In this document: positions 1-9,686 of the stretch, piece after piece
Position numbering within the stretch: position 1 is the first letter of the stretch
Layout: each line of letters begins with the position of its first letter
NCBI RefSeq assembly: GCF_900167095.1
Contig: NZ_FUXG01000002.1
Coordinates: forward strand, 186,001-250,000
Direction of reading: 5' to 3'
Source of the DNA: Oceanospirillum multiglobuliferum
GTDB lineage: Bacteria > Pseudomonadota > Gammaproteobacteria > Pseudomonadales > Halomonadaceae
Length of the DNA stretch: 64,000 nucleotides
The notes under the pieces: generated by a model
What the model saw: only the letters and a program-made list of their open reading frames with translations
Database searches by the model: none
What the model was told of the DNA's origin: nothing
Program-made: the position numbers and the translations under genes

Positions 1-1
1 T

Positions 2-91
2 TATAAGCTACGCTTGATCCATCCTGTAGATCATAACTTCTACGAAATTTGTCGAACTAAACTGGGCTGGAGTAGTAGTTTTGGAGACTGA
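2..91 (+). CDS. C-terminal fragment of an upstream gene (partial)
   Basis: Frame 2 is open from the window edge to a TGA at 89-91 and encodes 29 residues, including the motif HNFYEICRTKLGW, which looks like real protein rather than noise. The rest of the gene lies outside the window. It overlaps the next gene's proposed TTG start by 11 bases, which would fit translational coupling. I do not recognise the family from this fragment. Confidence 0.4.
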   Translation, partial: YKLRLIHPVDHNFYEICRTKLGWSSSFGD

Positions 92-1079
92 TCCAGATTC
101 GGCCTTAGCTCATAATATCCCGCCTGCTGCGGGTTATGATCTTATAGGTGATGTTCATGGCTGCGCCCACACATTAGAACGTTTATTGGTTTTGCTAGAC
201 TATCGTGAGATTGATGGTATTTGGCAGCATCCTGAACGCAAGGTGATTTTTTTAGGCGATATTGTCGATCGAGGCCCGCGCATTCGTGAGTCTTTGCGCT
301 TGGTATATCGTATGGTCGAAGCTGGTCACGCAGTTATGATTATGGGTAATCATGAACATAATGCATTAACCTACTGTACCCGTGCCCCAGAGGGATTTGG
401 AAGTGAGTTTTTACGTGCCCATACACCACGGCATAACCGCTTGATTAAAGAAACTTTGGAGCAGTTTGAGTATTATCCAGATGAGTGGGCGAAATACTTA
501 GATTGGTTTAAAACTTTACCTCTCTTTTTGGAGCATGAGCAGTTTCGAGTTGTTCACGCTACTTGGAATCTTGGTCTTATCCGACAGCTACAACAGCAGT
601 ACGGGCAAAATAGCTTAACCGATGAGCTGTTGCTTGAGTCTGTGCAGCAGGGTAGTTTTGGCTTTACTTTGATGGAGCAACTAACCCGTGGCTCTCATAT
701 GAGGCTGCCAGAGGGCGTTGAAATTCACAGCGGTGATGGCTTCACTCGTCGCACTTTTAGAACACACTTTTGGGCAGAAAATCCACAGACTTATGGTGAT
801 GTAGTTTTTCAGCCAGATAATTTACCCGGTGATCTTGAGGATCGTCTTTTAAGCTCAGAAGAGAAGGCCAATCTGCACTATTATGGTAAGCAGGAACGCC
901 CTATCTTTATCGGTCATTATTGGTGTGAAGGTGTCCCTGCGTTAGTGACGCCTAATATTGCATGCCTCGATTACAGCGCAGTGAAGTACGGCAAGTTAGT
1001 CTGTTATCGCTACAGTGGTGAAACGCAGTTAGATGCGGGCAATTTTATCTGGGTGTCAGTGGAGCGAGATGAGTACTAA
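81..1079 (+). CDS. Calcineurin-like metallophosphoesterase
   Basis: A 332-residue cytoplasmic phosphoesterase of the calcineurin/PPP fold. The metal-binding motifs are present in order: GDVHG (residues 23-27), GDIVDRG (59-65) and GNHE (89-92), with later His residues in HATWN and GHYW. This is the serine/threonine phosphatase and ApaH-like signature, but the protein is longer than ApaH and its substrate cannot be told from the sequence. The start is a TTG preceded by GGAG at 69-72 with an 8-base gap; no in-frame ATG lies between it and the first motif. It overlaps the end of the preceding frame by 11 bases. Confidence 0.85.
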   Translation: METDPDSALAHNIPPAAGYDLIGDVHGCAHTLERLLVLLDYREIDGIWQHPERKVIFLGDIVDRGPRIRESLRLVYRMVEAGHAVMIMGNHEHNALTYCTRAPEGFGSEFLRAHTPRHNRLIKETLEQFEYYPDEWAKYLDWFKTLPLFLEHEQFRVVHATWNLGLIRQLQQQYGQNSLTDELLLESVQQGSFGFTLMEQLTRGSHMRLPEGVEIHSGDGFTRRTFRTHFWAENPQTYGDVVFQPDNLPGDLEDRLLSSEEKANLHYYGKQERPIFIGHYWCEGVPALVTPNIACLDYSAVKYGKLVCYRYSGETQLDAGNFIWVSVERDEY

Positions 1080-1099
1080 GCCTTACATTTTGTAAAGTT

Positions 1100-1252
1100 T
1101 TGTCGCTGCCCCTTGGAACTTTGATAAATGGCCGCACACTAAAGACTATGGTTATCCTCAAAGCCTGTGCTAAAAATAAGGTGAGTGACAGGATGGTTAC
1201 TCCAGCGAGTTGATCCGGCAGCATATCCCAGTGCTGCCGGATTTTTATTTTC
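1100..1252 (+). ncRNA. Possible small transcript with its own terminator
   Basis: Between the phosphoesterase and glpG lies a 203-base gap. A promoter-like pair, TTGTCG (1100-1105) and GATAAA (1123-1128) with a 17-base spacer, precedes a strong hairpin, so an RNA of about 115 bases could be made. A CCTGT/ACAGG pairing lies in the middle. The only start codon in it gives a 6-codon peptide. It may equally be just the tail of the phosphoesterase message. Confidence 0.3.
1213..1252 (+). terminator. Rho-independent terminator
   Basis: A perfect 11-bp stem (1213-1223 with 1232-1242), an 8-base loop, and a T-rich tail. It ends transcription from upstream, so glpG probably has its own promoter in the 30 bases that follow or depends on read-through. 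Confidence 0.85.
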
Positions 1253-1282
1253 TAGTCACTTGTTATTGTGAGAATAGAGTAG

Positions 1283-2155
1283 ATGATAAAAGTACTAGAG
1301 GTGCCTCTTGAGCAAGACCTTTCTGAGTTGAGCCAAGAGCTTTGGGCTAGGCGTATTGGTCACCGCATTAATGAACATAATGGCCACCAAGAGATTTGGC
1401 TGGCTGATCCCGCTTATTTTCCTGAACTACTGCAACTACTGCGTGATTGGCAGCAAGGGCAACTTACCCATACGATAAACATTAAGCCAAGAGCCAGTAT
1501 TGGTAAGCAGATTGAGATGGGGTTTAGGCAATGGCCTTTCAGCTTGCTGTTGATCATGGTCAGCACGTTAATCACGGCTGCAATATTTTTGCTGTCTAGC
1601 GATCAGCTGCTTTCTATGCTTACCATTGTGCCTGTTGTGTTACAAGGCTCTCAGCTTATTCATGGTGATCTGAGCACGGTCTTACAACAAGGTGAGCTAT
1701 GGCGTTTACTCAGCCCCATGTTTTTACATTTTGGTTGGCTACACCTTGCCTTTAACTGTTTATGGATCTGGGAGCTTGGCCGCTTAATTGAAACAGAACA
1801 ATGTAGTAAAAAACTGTTGGTGGTCGTTTTAGTGTCGGGGCTTGTTGCTAATCTCTCTCAATATATGATGGGAGATGTCCTGTTTGGCGGCTTGTCAGGT
1901 GTGGTATATGGCTTGCTGGGCTATTGCTGGTTTTGGGATAAGTTTGCACGTACCCCTCTGTTTTTCGTACGTAAAGGCGTATTTATTGCGTTGATGATTT
2001 GGTTAGTTTTTTGTTGGCTAGGTGGTAGCGCAGTACTCGGATTAGGTAACGTTGCCAATGCTGCACATATTGGCGGGTTGATAGCAGGTAGTTTATGGGC
2101 ATGGATAGCATTGAAAATATTTGGTGAAGGGCGGCCTAACTCTCGTCGAATATAG
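1283..2155 (+). CDS. glpG: Rhomboid intramembrane serine protease GlpG
   Basis: A 290-residue inner-membrane protease that cleaves transmembrane segments within the bilayer. An N-terminal cytoplasmic domain (about 1-70) is followed by about six membrane helices. The rhomboid signature is intact: H149, H154 and N158 in the HxxxxHxxxN stretch, the nucleophile Ser205 in GLSG, and the general base His262 in AAHIGG, which match S201/H254/N154 of the E. coli enzyme as I recall them. It stands alone here rather than beside glp genes. The ATG has a weak AGAG site just upstream. Confidence 0.93.
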   Translation: MIKVLEVPLEQDLSELSQELWARRIGHRINEHNGHQEIWLADPAYFPELLQLLRDWQQGQLTHTINIKPRASIGKQIEMGFRQWPFSLLLIMVSTLITAAIFLLSSDQLLSMLTIVPVVLQGSQLIHGDLSTVLQQGELWRLLSPMFLHFGWLHLAFNCLWIWELGRLIETEQCSKKLLVVVLVSGLVANLSQYMMGDVLFGGLSGVVYGLLGYCWFWDKFARTPLFFVRKGVFIALMIWLVFCWLGGSAVLGLGNVANAAHIGGLIAGSLWAWIALKIFGEGRPNSRRI

Positions 2156-2265
2156 GCTATCGCTCTGAAATAATCGGTTAATGCTGGGCAAAAGCTGATC
2201 AGGCTTTATAATTCAGCTTTCTGCGATACCTACTTTAATACTCAAGTATTGTCCTCGGAGTGGTT

Positions 2266-2511
2266 ATGACACTACAAGATCTGATTCAAAATATGACACC
2301 TGATATCTATAGCAATCTGCGCCAAGCGGTTGAACTTAGAAAGTGGCCAAATGGTGTACGTTTGACGGAAGAGCAGGTTGAATTATGTATGGAAGCTGTC
2401 ATTCGTTTTGAGATTCAACACAATCTACCAGCTGCTGACAGGGTAGGCTTTATGGAAGATCAGTGTGAAAGTGATAAAGAACACACCGATATTATTAAAA
2501 TCATGCACTGA
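2266..2511 (+). CDS. YeaC-like DUF1315 protein
   Basis: A small 81-residue protein of the DUF1315 (YeaC) family, function unknown. Family features visible are the N-terminal MTLQDLI start, the NLRQAVELRKWPNG stretch and an acidic C-terminus. I place the start at the ATG at 2266, which has CGGAG directly upstream (2256-2260); the in-frame GTG at 2260 lies within that ribosome site. From memory, yeaC- and DUF2797-type genes lie next to pepN in pseudomonads, as here, which supports orthology but not function. Confidence 0.85.
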   Translation: MTLQDLIQNMTPDIYSNLRQAVELRKWPNGVRLTEEQVELCMEAVIRFEIQHNLPAADRVGFMEDQCESDKEHTDIIKIMH

Positions 2512-2553
2512 TCAATAAAGCGTTTCTTAACAGTATTTCTAGGAGAAGACAGC

Positions 2554-3378
2554 ATGACTGTGCTGACAGGTTTACTTCATAAAATGTCGGTACAAGATGC
2601 TGTGCCTGTCGAGTATCGCTTGAGCCTGAGTGATGAGACTGTATTGCTGAACGATCTTGTTGGCCAGCAAGTTACTTTACGCTTTCATGGCAAAATTTTT
2701 TGTACACATTGTGGCAAAAAGACTAAAAAAAGCTATTCACAAGGTTTTTGTTACCCTTGTTTTAAAAAGCTAGCTTGTTGTGATCTCTGCATCATGAGTC
2801 CTGAGAAATGCCATTATAGTGCTGGTACTTGTCGTGAGCCTGAGTGGGGCGAGCAGTTTTGCTTTCAGGATCATATTGTTTATCTAGCAAACTCCTCAGG
2901 CTTGAAAGTAGGAATCACTCGTGAAACTCAAGTGCCTACGCGTTGGATTGACCAAGGTGCAAGTAGCGCGCTACCAATCTTAAGAGTAAGTTCACGCTTA
3001 CAATCTGGCTTGGTAGAGGATCTGTTGCGCAATCATGTCTCGGATCGTACTGATTGGCGGACAATGTTAAGAAAAGAGGCAGAGCCAATTGATCTGTTAA
3101 GTGAGCGAGACCGCTTACTAACAGCCTGTGCTGAGCCTTTGTTGGCACTGCAACAGCGCTTTGGCATTGATGCAATTCATCCATTGCCTGACGCACAACC
3201 TTTCGTATTTCAATATCCTATTGAGCATTACCCTACAAAAGTCAGCGCGCTTAGCTTAGACAAAACACCTGAAATTACAGGGGTATTGCAAGGTATTAAG
3301 GGGCAGTATTTAATTTTGGATACGGGTGTACTTAACATTCGTAAATTTAATGCCTACGAAGTTGAGTTAGCGTATTGA
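2554..3378 (+). CDS. DUF2797 cysteine-rich protein
   Basis: A 274-residue cytoplasmic protein with a Cys-rich N-terminal zinc-ribbon-like region: C50 and C53, C66 and C69, then C75, C76, C79, C86 and C93. A central stretch, VYLANSSGLKVGITRE (about 109-124), is a family hallmark and faintly recalls GIY-YIG nucleases. The role is unknown. Start: AGGAG lies 9 bases before the ATG. It follows the DUF1315 gene by 42 bases, so the two probably share a transcript. Confidence 0.8.
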   Translation: MTVLTGLLHKMSVQDAVPVEYRLSLSDETVLLNDLVGQQVTLRFHGKIFCTHCGKKTKKSYSQGFCYPCFKKLACCDLCIMSPEKCHYSAGTCREPEWGEQFCFQDHIVYLANSSGLKVGITRETQVPTRWIDQGASSALPILRVSSRLQSGLVEDLLRNHVSDRTDWRTMLRKEAEPIDLLSERDRLLTACAEPLLALQQRFGIDAIHPLPDAQPFVFQYPIEHYPTKVSALSLDKTPEITGVLQGIKGQYLILDTGVLNIRKFNAYEVELAY

Positions 3379-3398
3379 ATAGAAGCTTTAATTTGCAC

Positions 3399-3421
3399 TG
3401 CCGCCGAAAGTAACGGCGGCA
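3399..3421. repeat. Hairpin between convergent genes
   Basis: A perfect 8-bp GC-rich stem (3399-3406 with 3414-3421) with a 7-base loop. No T-run follows on either strand, so it is not a classic terminator, though its place between convergent genes suggests transcript-end protection. Confidence 0.5.
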
Positions 3422-3431
3422 AGTAGCAGCT

Positions 3432-5735
3432 TTATAGCATAACGGCCTGGTTATACTGTTCGACCCATTTGACAAATTCATGACTGGGGATAGGCGGACT
3501 GTAGAGATAACCTTGCGCTAATTGGCAATGATTTTTGGTTAGCAGCTCTGCTTGATATTCTGTTTCAACGCCTTCGGCAATGACTTCTAAGTTAAGGTTG
3601 TTAGCTAAAGAAATTACAGAGGTAATCAGTGCTTGATCACTGATTGATTGTGCATTTTTGGGCATAAAACTGCGGTCAATTTTTAGACGATCAATAGGTA
3701 GGTTTTGTAATCGACCTAGGGATGAGTAACCTGTTCCAAAATCATCAATGGCAATCTGTATACCTAAGTCTTGAAGCTGTTTTAGTACGCTAGCGACTTG
3801 CTCATTTTCTTTCATTAGTGCGCTTTCTGTTACTTCTAGCTCCAAGCAATGTGCAGGCATTTTTGTCTCAGCCAATACTTGCAATACATCCTCTAAGAAT
3901 GGGCTGCGTAGCAGCTGTATCATGGACACATTCACGCTGATACGTGACAAACCTAACCCTTTTTGGTGCCAACAAAGGAAGTCGAGGCAGGACTGCCTTA
4001 GGATCTGTTTTCCAAGGGGGATAATCAGTCCAGTGTTTTCTGCTGCGGGGATAAAATGATCAGGGGGAATTCTACGCTCTGGGCTTATCTGCCAGCGTAC
4101 CAATGCTTCTGCACCTGCAATTTTGCCGCTATCAAGTTCAATTTGGGGTTGGTAGAACACTATAAACTCTTCTAGCGACTCGCTGACAGCACGGCGTAGG
4201 TCTGTTTCAATTTCCATTTTTTGAATGGCATTGCTGGTGAGCTGAGCAGTATAGAATTGATAGTTATTTTTACCCGTATCCTTCGCTCGATAAAGTGCAG
4301 TGTCAGCATTGCGAAGTAGAGTGTTGGCACATGCACCATCCTCAGGGAAGCAACATAACCCTATACTTGCAGTAATAAATAATCGCTGCCCATCAATCAC
4401 GAAAGGTTCTTTGAACATTTCTAACAAGCTATCTGCAAAAACTAGATTGGTTCGGCGATGATCTAGTTTGCGGCCTAATAAAATAAACTCGTCACCTCCT
4501 TGTCGAGCCAGTAAGTCGTCTGGTGCTATCAATGTAGCTAAACGTTGCGCCACTTGCTGCACCAAAATATCACCGCTTTCGTGACCAAGACTGTCGTTGA
4601 TATTTTGGAAGTTATCAATGTCGATATATGCGAGACAGAATTTTTCATGTTGTTTCGTTGAATCTGGAATTAGGCTGTTCAAACGATCTCTAAACTGCGG
4701 CAAGTTGGGAAGTTGAGTTAAGCTATCTTGCCCCGCAGAAGATTGATGTTTTAGCTCATTAATTTCATACATCGTCGCAATATAGCGTTTGGTATTATTA
4801 TTAGGATCTTGCAAGGCATAGATTTTTTGCCAAACATGCTGAATCTCACCATTTTGTTTTCGATTAATAATCTCGCCTTGCCACTGTCCTATGCGACTGA
4901 TTTGTTCCCAAAGAGCGGTATAAAACTCTGGCTCGTGTAAACCTGAGTTTAGCAGTTTAGGCGTTTGTCCAACGGCTTGCTCACTGCTATAGCCCGTGAG
5001 CTGTGTAAAAGCTGGATTTACACTGAGAATTTTCCCCTGTGCATCGGTAATCATGTAACCTTCAGTGGCGACATTAAATACCAGTGCGGCTTGATCTAGT
5101 TGCTCTTGATGTTTTTGTTGTTCACTGACATCTTCAATTGCAGTAATCACGCTTTCCAAAAAACCATGCTCATTGACGATGGCAGTCCAGTCAATTTGAG
5201 CAATAAAAATTTCTCCATGGGCATTCAACTGTTGCAGCTGCAGTGAGCCATTAAGTTGCTGCTGTTGGACTGACTGGAAAGGTTCTAATAGAAGCAGCTC
5301 CAAGCCTTGAGGTGTAGGGCATAGCTCAGATAGCTGTGTTGGGAATGGTTTATTTAAATAATGATAACCTTCATGTGCGGCTTGGTTCGCAAATAAGATC
5401 TGTCCATTGGGATCATACTGAATAATTTGGTGACTAACGGAGTGTAATATTTGTTGAAGGTGGTCAGCGTGGCGGTCAAGATTATCTTGAATGCGATGCT
5501 GTTTTTTCAAGCCCTGCTGTATCAGAACGAATATCATCAAACCAGTAATTGAAACGAACAACCAGCCCTTATAGGTTTGCAGTAATGAGAGTGTTTCGGT
5601 ATTGCTGACAAGATGTTCTAAAGCACGATCAGAGAAGTAGATCCACAACAGTGAAAACAAGGTATAGGTCAACGCAACTTTAAGCGCTAGCTTTTGGCTG
5701 GAGTAATGAGGCTTGCTCTGATCTTGTTTTGGCAT
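3432..5735 (-). CDS. Membrane PAS-GGDEF-EAL cyclic-di-GMP protein
   Basis: A 767-residue inner-membrane signalling protein. Two membrane helices (about 16-36 and 58-75) are joined by a short periplasmic loop. Two PAS domains follow (about 95-205 and 215-325), then GGDEF (about 335-495; motif GGDEF at 413-417) and EAL (about 515-760; EALVR at 543-547, DDFGTGYSS at 664-672, EGVET at 721-725). Both catalytic motifs look intact, so it could make or break cyclic-di-GMP; such hybrids often act mainly as phosphodiesterases with GGDEF as a GTP sensor. No RxxD inhibition site precedes GGDEF. It is transcribed away from pepN. No clear ribosome site is seen. Confidence 0.92.
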   Translation of the reverse strand: MPKQDQSKPHYSSQKLALKVALTYTLFSLLWIYFSDRALEHLVSNTETLSLLQTYKGWLFVSITGLMIFVLIQQGLKKQHRIQDNLDRHADHLQQILHSVSHQIIQYDPNGQILFANQAAHEGYHYLNKPFPTQLSELCPTPQGLELLLLEPFQSVQQQQLNGSLQLQQLNAHGEIFIAQIDWTAIVNEHGFLESVITAIEDVSEQQKHQEQLDQAALVFNVATEGYMITDAQGKILSVNPAFTQLTGYSSEQAVGQTPKLLNSGLHEPEFYTALWEQISRIGQWQGEIINRKQNGEIQHVWQKIYALQDPNNNTKRYIATMYEINELKHQSSAGQDSLTQLPNLPQFRDRLNSLIPDSTKQHEKFCLAYIDIDNFQNINDSLGHESGDILVQQVAQRLATLIAPDDLLARQGGDEFILLGRKLDHRRTNLVFADSLLEMFKEPFVIDGQRLFITASIGLCCFPEDGACANTLLRNADTALYRAKDTGKNNYQFYTAQLTSNAIQKMEIETDLRRAVSESLEEFIVFYQPQIELDSGKIAGAEALVRWQISPERRIPPDHFIPAAENTGLIIPLGKQILRQSCLDFLCWHQKGLGLSRISVNVSMIQLLRSPFLEDVLQVLAETKMPAHCLELEVTESALMKENEQVASVLKQLQDLGIQIAIDDFGTGYSSLGRLQNLPIDRLKIDRSFMPKNAQSISDQALITSVISLANNLNLEVIAEGVETEYQAELLTKNHCQLAQGYLYSPPIPSHEFVKWVEQYNQAVML

Positions 5736-6158
5736 AGCGATTGGCGGCCTTTTTTATCGGCAATTCAGTGACGCTAATCCATTACCATCGTCTGATTATA
5801 ATTATAGATTCCAATTAAACTGTACCTTCGCCAACTGGCTAAAAGCTAAGCTTTTTTAGGTTCAGCTTACTGCTGGCACATTAATCACATAGTAGAATAA
5901 AAAATCTGCTCAGTGCAGCTTGTTTCCAGCATTTATTCGAGAGTATTTGTTTATTTTGCTACAGAACACATTTTTATGATGTATTTTTGTAACTTGTAGT
6001 CTAATGCATAGCCTATTGATCCGGTTAGCCTGTAACCGCCTCCTACTCGGCAGTTTTGATTTGTAGCTGGCTGATTAGAAACTATTTGAACGATAAGATG
6101 TTACTGCAACGGATAACAAGATCTACCTTCACCAGCGTCCAGACACTAAGAGTGAATT
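5736..6158. other. 423-base divergent intergenic region
   Basis: This gap separates the divergent GGDEF-EAL and pepN genes and must hold both promoters. It is A+T-rich with several poly-T and poly-A patches, but I could not single out a convincing pair of promoter boxes. No open frame or tRNA-like fold is evident. Confidence 0.4.
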
Positions 6159-8810
6159 ATGACTCAATCTACTTCAAACTCGGTTATCTATCTTAAAGAT
6201 TATCTTGCGCCTGCATTTTTGGTTCAGGGGGTGGAGCTGACTTTTGATCTTTACCCAAATCAAACGCGTGTATTCGCCAATATTCAGTTTCAGCGTAATG
6301 CCGAACGTGAGGCCTCTCTACCTTTGCAGTTGCATGGTTCAGACTTAAAACTGATCAGCCTTGCTATTGATGGCGTTGTTTTGACCACAGCTCAATATCA
6401 AGTCAGCGACGAGCTATTGACGATAAACACTGTGCCTGATCAGTTTGTATTAACTTCTGAGGTTGAAATTGATCCGGCTAACAACACCTCGTTAGAAGGT
6501 CTGTACCGTTCTAACACTATGTTTTGTACACAATGTGAGGCTGAAGGCTTTCGTAAAATCACTTATTACCCCGACCGGCCAGATGTAATGGCAGCTTTCA
6601 CCACAACGGTGATTGCAGATAAATCTGAATATCCTGTGCTGCTCTCTAATGGTAACTCTGTAAAGCGCGGTGATTTAGATAACAACCGCCACTTTGTGAC
6701 TTGGCAAGATCCTTTCCGTAAGCCCGCCTATCTGTTTGCGTTGGTGGCAGGTGATTTACAAGTAGTAGAAGATCGGTTTGTGACTTCATCGGGTCGAGAG
6801 GTCGTTTTAGAGATTTGGGTCGAGCCAGAAAATTTAACCAAGTGTGATCACGCAATGGCTTCGCTAAAAGCAGCGATGAAGTGGGACGAAGAAGTTTATG
6901 GCCGTGAATATGATCTCGATATCTATATGATTGTCGCCGTGAATGATTTCAACATGGGAGCAATGGAGAACAAAGGGCTGAATATTTTCAACTCATCCTG
7001 TGTTTTAGCCCGCTCTGATACGGCCACAGATGCCGCTTTTCAGCGTATTGAAGGGGTGGTGGCTCATGAGTATTTTCACAACTGGTCAGGGAATCGTGTG
7101 ACCTGTCGAGATTGGTTTCAGTTATCACTGAAAGAGGGTTTCACGGTTTATCGTGATCAATGCTTCTCAGCGGACATGAATGATGCAGCCGTTAAAAGGA
7201 TTGAAGATGTGGCCATGCTGCGCACAGCACAGTTTGCAGAAGATGCGGGCCCCACTGCTCACCCTGTACGCCCAGAGCAATTTATTGAGATTTCTAACTT
7301 CTACACCTTAACCATTTATGAGAAAGGCTCAGAAGTAGTGCGTATGATTGCTAACTTACTGGGTGAAGCGCTGTTTCGTAAAGGCTGTGACCTTTATTTT
7401 GCACGCCACGACGGTCAGGCTGTCACAGTAGATGATTTTGTGGCCGCAATGGCAGAAGTTTCAGATATCGACTTCACTCAGTTTATGCGTTGGTATAGTC
7501 AAGCAGGTACTCCAGAGCTGCAAATTACGGATCAATATAACGCAGAAAAGCAGCAGTATCTGTTAACGTTCAAACAACATACACCAGCGACTCAGGGGCA
7601 AAAAGATAAGCAGCCGCTACATATTCCAGTCAAGTTAGGATTGTTGAATCAAGCTGGGCAGGATATGGCTTTGCACTTATCTGAGGGTGAAGCGTCAGGT
7701 GCTCAAGGTGATCAGTGCCGAGTGCTTCACCTGCGGGAAGCTACGCAAACTTTTGTCTTTGAAAATGTCATTGAGCAGCCAACGCCCTCTCTACTGCGAG
7801 GTTTCTCTGCGCCAGTTAAAGTGAACTTCTCTTATAACCAAGCGCAGCTGTTACATTTAATGCAGCACGACAGTGATGGCTTTAATCGTTGGGATGCGGG
7901 TCAGCGTTTGGCTATTGATGCTTTGAAGTCAATGATTACAGCGTTTAATTCAGGGTTGATGCCCATACTAGATACGGCGCTAGTTGAAGCTTTCCGTAGT
8001 TTGTTAAATAGCTCCTTATCACCTGCAATTTTGGCCGAGATGCTTGTGTTGCCAAGTGAAGCTTATCTGGCAGAACAATATGAAGTGGTGCCTATTGAAG
8101 CCATTCACGCTTGTCGTAATATCGCACGCAAAACTCTTGCCCAAGGCTTACAAGTCGAGTTAAAGCAATGCCTACAGGCCAATCTACTTGAAGGCAACTA
8201 TCGTCCTGTAGCCGAAGATATTGGTAAGCGTCGTTTGAAGAATACTTGCCTAGCTTACTTGATGAGTTTAGAAGCGCCAGAAGTGGTTGACCAAGCATGG
8301 CAACAGTTCAACCAAGCTGACAATATGACCGATGTGCAAGCTGCACTGGTACAATTGGTTCACTCGAAGCAGGATGATAAAGCAGATGCAGCACTGAAAA
8401 AGTTTGAGTCAGATTGGCAGCAAGATGCGTTAGTGATGGATCAGTGGTTTGCTGTACAAGCCTCTCGCCCACAACCTGATGCATTAGCGCGTGTAAAAGC
8501 CCTAATGGAACACTCCGCTTTTAGCCTAAAAAACCCTAATAAGGTACGTGCTTTAGTCGGCACATACTGCAACCAAAACCGGGTTAATTTCCACAGTATT
8601 GACGGCCATAGTTATCGCTTTCTAGCAGATGTAGTGTTGGCGCTGGATAAAATGAATCCACAAATCGCGTCACGTTTGATTACGCCATTGGCGCGTTGGC
8701 AGAAGTTAGATCTGAAGCGTCAGGGTTTGATGCAGGCTGAACTTCAACGTATTGCACAAGCTAAACTTTCTAAAGACTTATTTGAGGTTGTGAATAAAGC
8801 ATTAGCATAA
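6159..8810 (+). CDS. pepN: Aminopeptidase N
   Basis: An 883-residue M1-family zinc aminopeptidase that removes N-terminal residues from peptides in the cytoplasm during peptide turnover. The exopeptidase motif GAMEN (267-271) and the zinc motif HEYFH (303-307) with the third ligand Glu326 in LKEG are all intact. The length matches the bacterial PepN family (about 870-890). The long C-terminal helical domain is complete. It stands alone between its own upstream region and a terminator. Confidence 0.97.
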   Translation: MTQSTSNSVIYLKDYLAPAFLVQGVELTFDLYPNQTRVFANIQFQRNAEREASLPLQLHGSDLKLISLAIDGVVLTTAQYQVSDELLTINTVPDQFVLTSEVEIDPANNTSLEGLYRSNTMFCTQCEAEGFRKITYYPDRPDVMAAFTTTVIADKSEYPVLLSNGNSVKRGDLDNNRHFVTWQDPFRKPAYLFALVAGDLQVVEDRFVTSSGREVVLEIWVEPENLTKCDHAMASLKAAMKWDEEVYGREYDLDIYMIVAVNDFNMGAMENKGLNIFNSSCVLARSDTATDAAFQRIEGVVAHEYFHNWSGNRVTCRDWFQLSLKEGFTVYRDQCFSADMNDAAVKRIEDVAMLRTAQFAEDAGPTAHPVRPEQFIEISNFYTLTIYEKGSEVVRMIANLLGEALFRKGCDLYFARHDGQAVTVDDFVAAMAEVSDIDFTQFMRWYSQAGTPELQITDQYNAEKQQYLLTFKQHTPATQGQKDKQPLHIPVKLGLLNQAGQDMALHLSEGEASGAQGDQCRVLHLREATQTFVFENVIEQPTPSLLRGFSAPVKVNFSYNQAQLLHLMQHDSDGFNRWDAGQRLAIDALKSMITAFNSGLMPILDTALVEAFRSLLNSSLSPAILAEMLVLPSEAYLAEQYEVVPIEAIHACRNIARKTLAQGLQVELKQCLQANLLEGNYRPVAEDIGKRRLKNTCLAYLMSLEAPEVVDQAWQQFNQADNMTDVQAALVQLVHSKQDDKADAALKKFESDWQQDALVMDQWFAVQASRPQPDALARVKALMEHSAFSLKNPNKVRALVGTYCNQNRVNFHSIDGHSYRFLADVVLALDKMNPQIASRLITPLARWQKLDLKRQGLMQAELQRIAQAKLSKDLFEVVNKALA

Positions 8811-8814
8811 AATC

Positions 8815-8855
8815 AAATAGCCCGAGCATCTAAGATGTCCGGGCTATTTTTATCC
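8815..8855 (+). terminator. Terminator after pepN
   Basis: A 10-bp perfect stem (8815-8824 with 8840-8849), extended inside by a few more pairs, followed by a T-run. It begins five bases after the pepN stop. Confidence 0.85.
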
Positions 8856-8920
8856 GCTTATTGACCACTTATTGCTACAGTCATGCCTCGCCAATCTGTA
8901 GCTAAAGCTAAGGCCAAAGC

Positions 8921-9406
8921 TTAGTGGTGATGACCACCTGCACCATGAACATGGCCATGATCTAGCTCTTCAGCGCTTGCTTCGCGCACATCAACTACTT
9001 CAACATCAAAGTTAAGTGTTACACCCGCTAACGGGTGGTTTGCATCAATAGTTACCATGCCATTTTCAACTTTAGTTACAGTTACTGCGATTGGCTGGCC
9101 AGTGTTAGATTCAGCATGAAACTCCATGCCAACTTGAACCTCTTCAACGCCTTGGAACATTTCGCTTGGTACTTCTTGTACTAAATCAGGTACATGCTCG
9201 CCATAGCCATCTTCTGGGGCGATACGTACAGTTAGTTTATCGCCAGCAGCCTTACTTACTAAAGCGTCTTCTAAGCCAGGTATGATGTTAGCCGCACCGT
9301 GCAGGTAAACTAATGGTTCTGCACCTGATGAACTGTCGATGGTTTCGCCAGCATCGTTAGTCAGTGTGTAATGAATAGATACAACAGCATTGTCTTGAAT
9401 TTGCAT
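8921..9406 (-). CDS. slyD: FKBP-type peptidyl-prolyl isomerase SlyD
   Basis: A 161-residue cytoplasmic prolyl isomerase and chaperone of the SlyD/FKBP family, with the IF (insert-in-flap) arrangement. The opening IQDNAVVSIHYTL and the GLEDAL region are typical. The C-terminus (150-161) is rich in His and may bind metals such as nickel, though it is much shorter than the metal tail of E. coli SlyD. A GAGG site precedes the ATG. It is a single-gene unit convergent with pepN. Confidence 0.93.
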   Translation of the reverse strand: MQIQDNAVVSIHYTLTNDAGETIDSSSGAEPLVYLHGAANIIPGLEDALVSKAAGDKLTVRIAPEDGYGEHVPDLVQEVPSEMFQGVEEVQVGMEFHAESNTGQPIAVTVTKVENGMVTIDANHPLAGVTLNFDVEVVDVREASAEELDHGHVHGAGGHHH

Positions 9407-9686
9407 GGCTCGCCTCGTATAAATAAACTATTTTGAGCTAAATAAGGTCGTCAGCATAACACAGCAAACGGTATTTTTTAGCCAAAAAGGACTATTTTAT
9501 GGCTTGCGTGGAAAAAAATTGCTTTTGTTAACAGAGACAATAAACTAGTACACCATATAAAACATTACAAAAAATAATAGAATTTAACTTGTAAGACGCT
9601 GATTGCCATTTGTGGCTGCACGATCTTTTTAGATTGCCAAATACAGAGTCTACCCCTCTTTTGATACGCAACAGGATGTTTTGACT

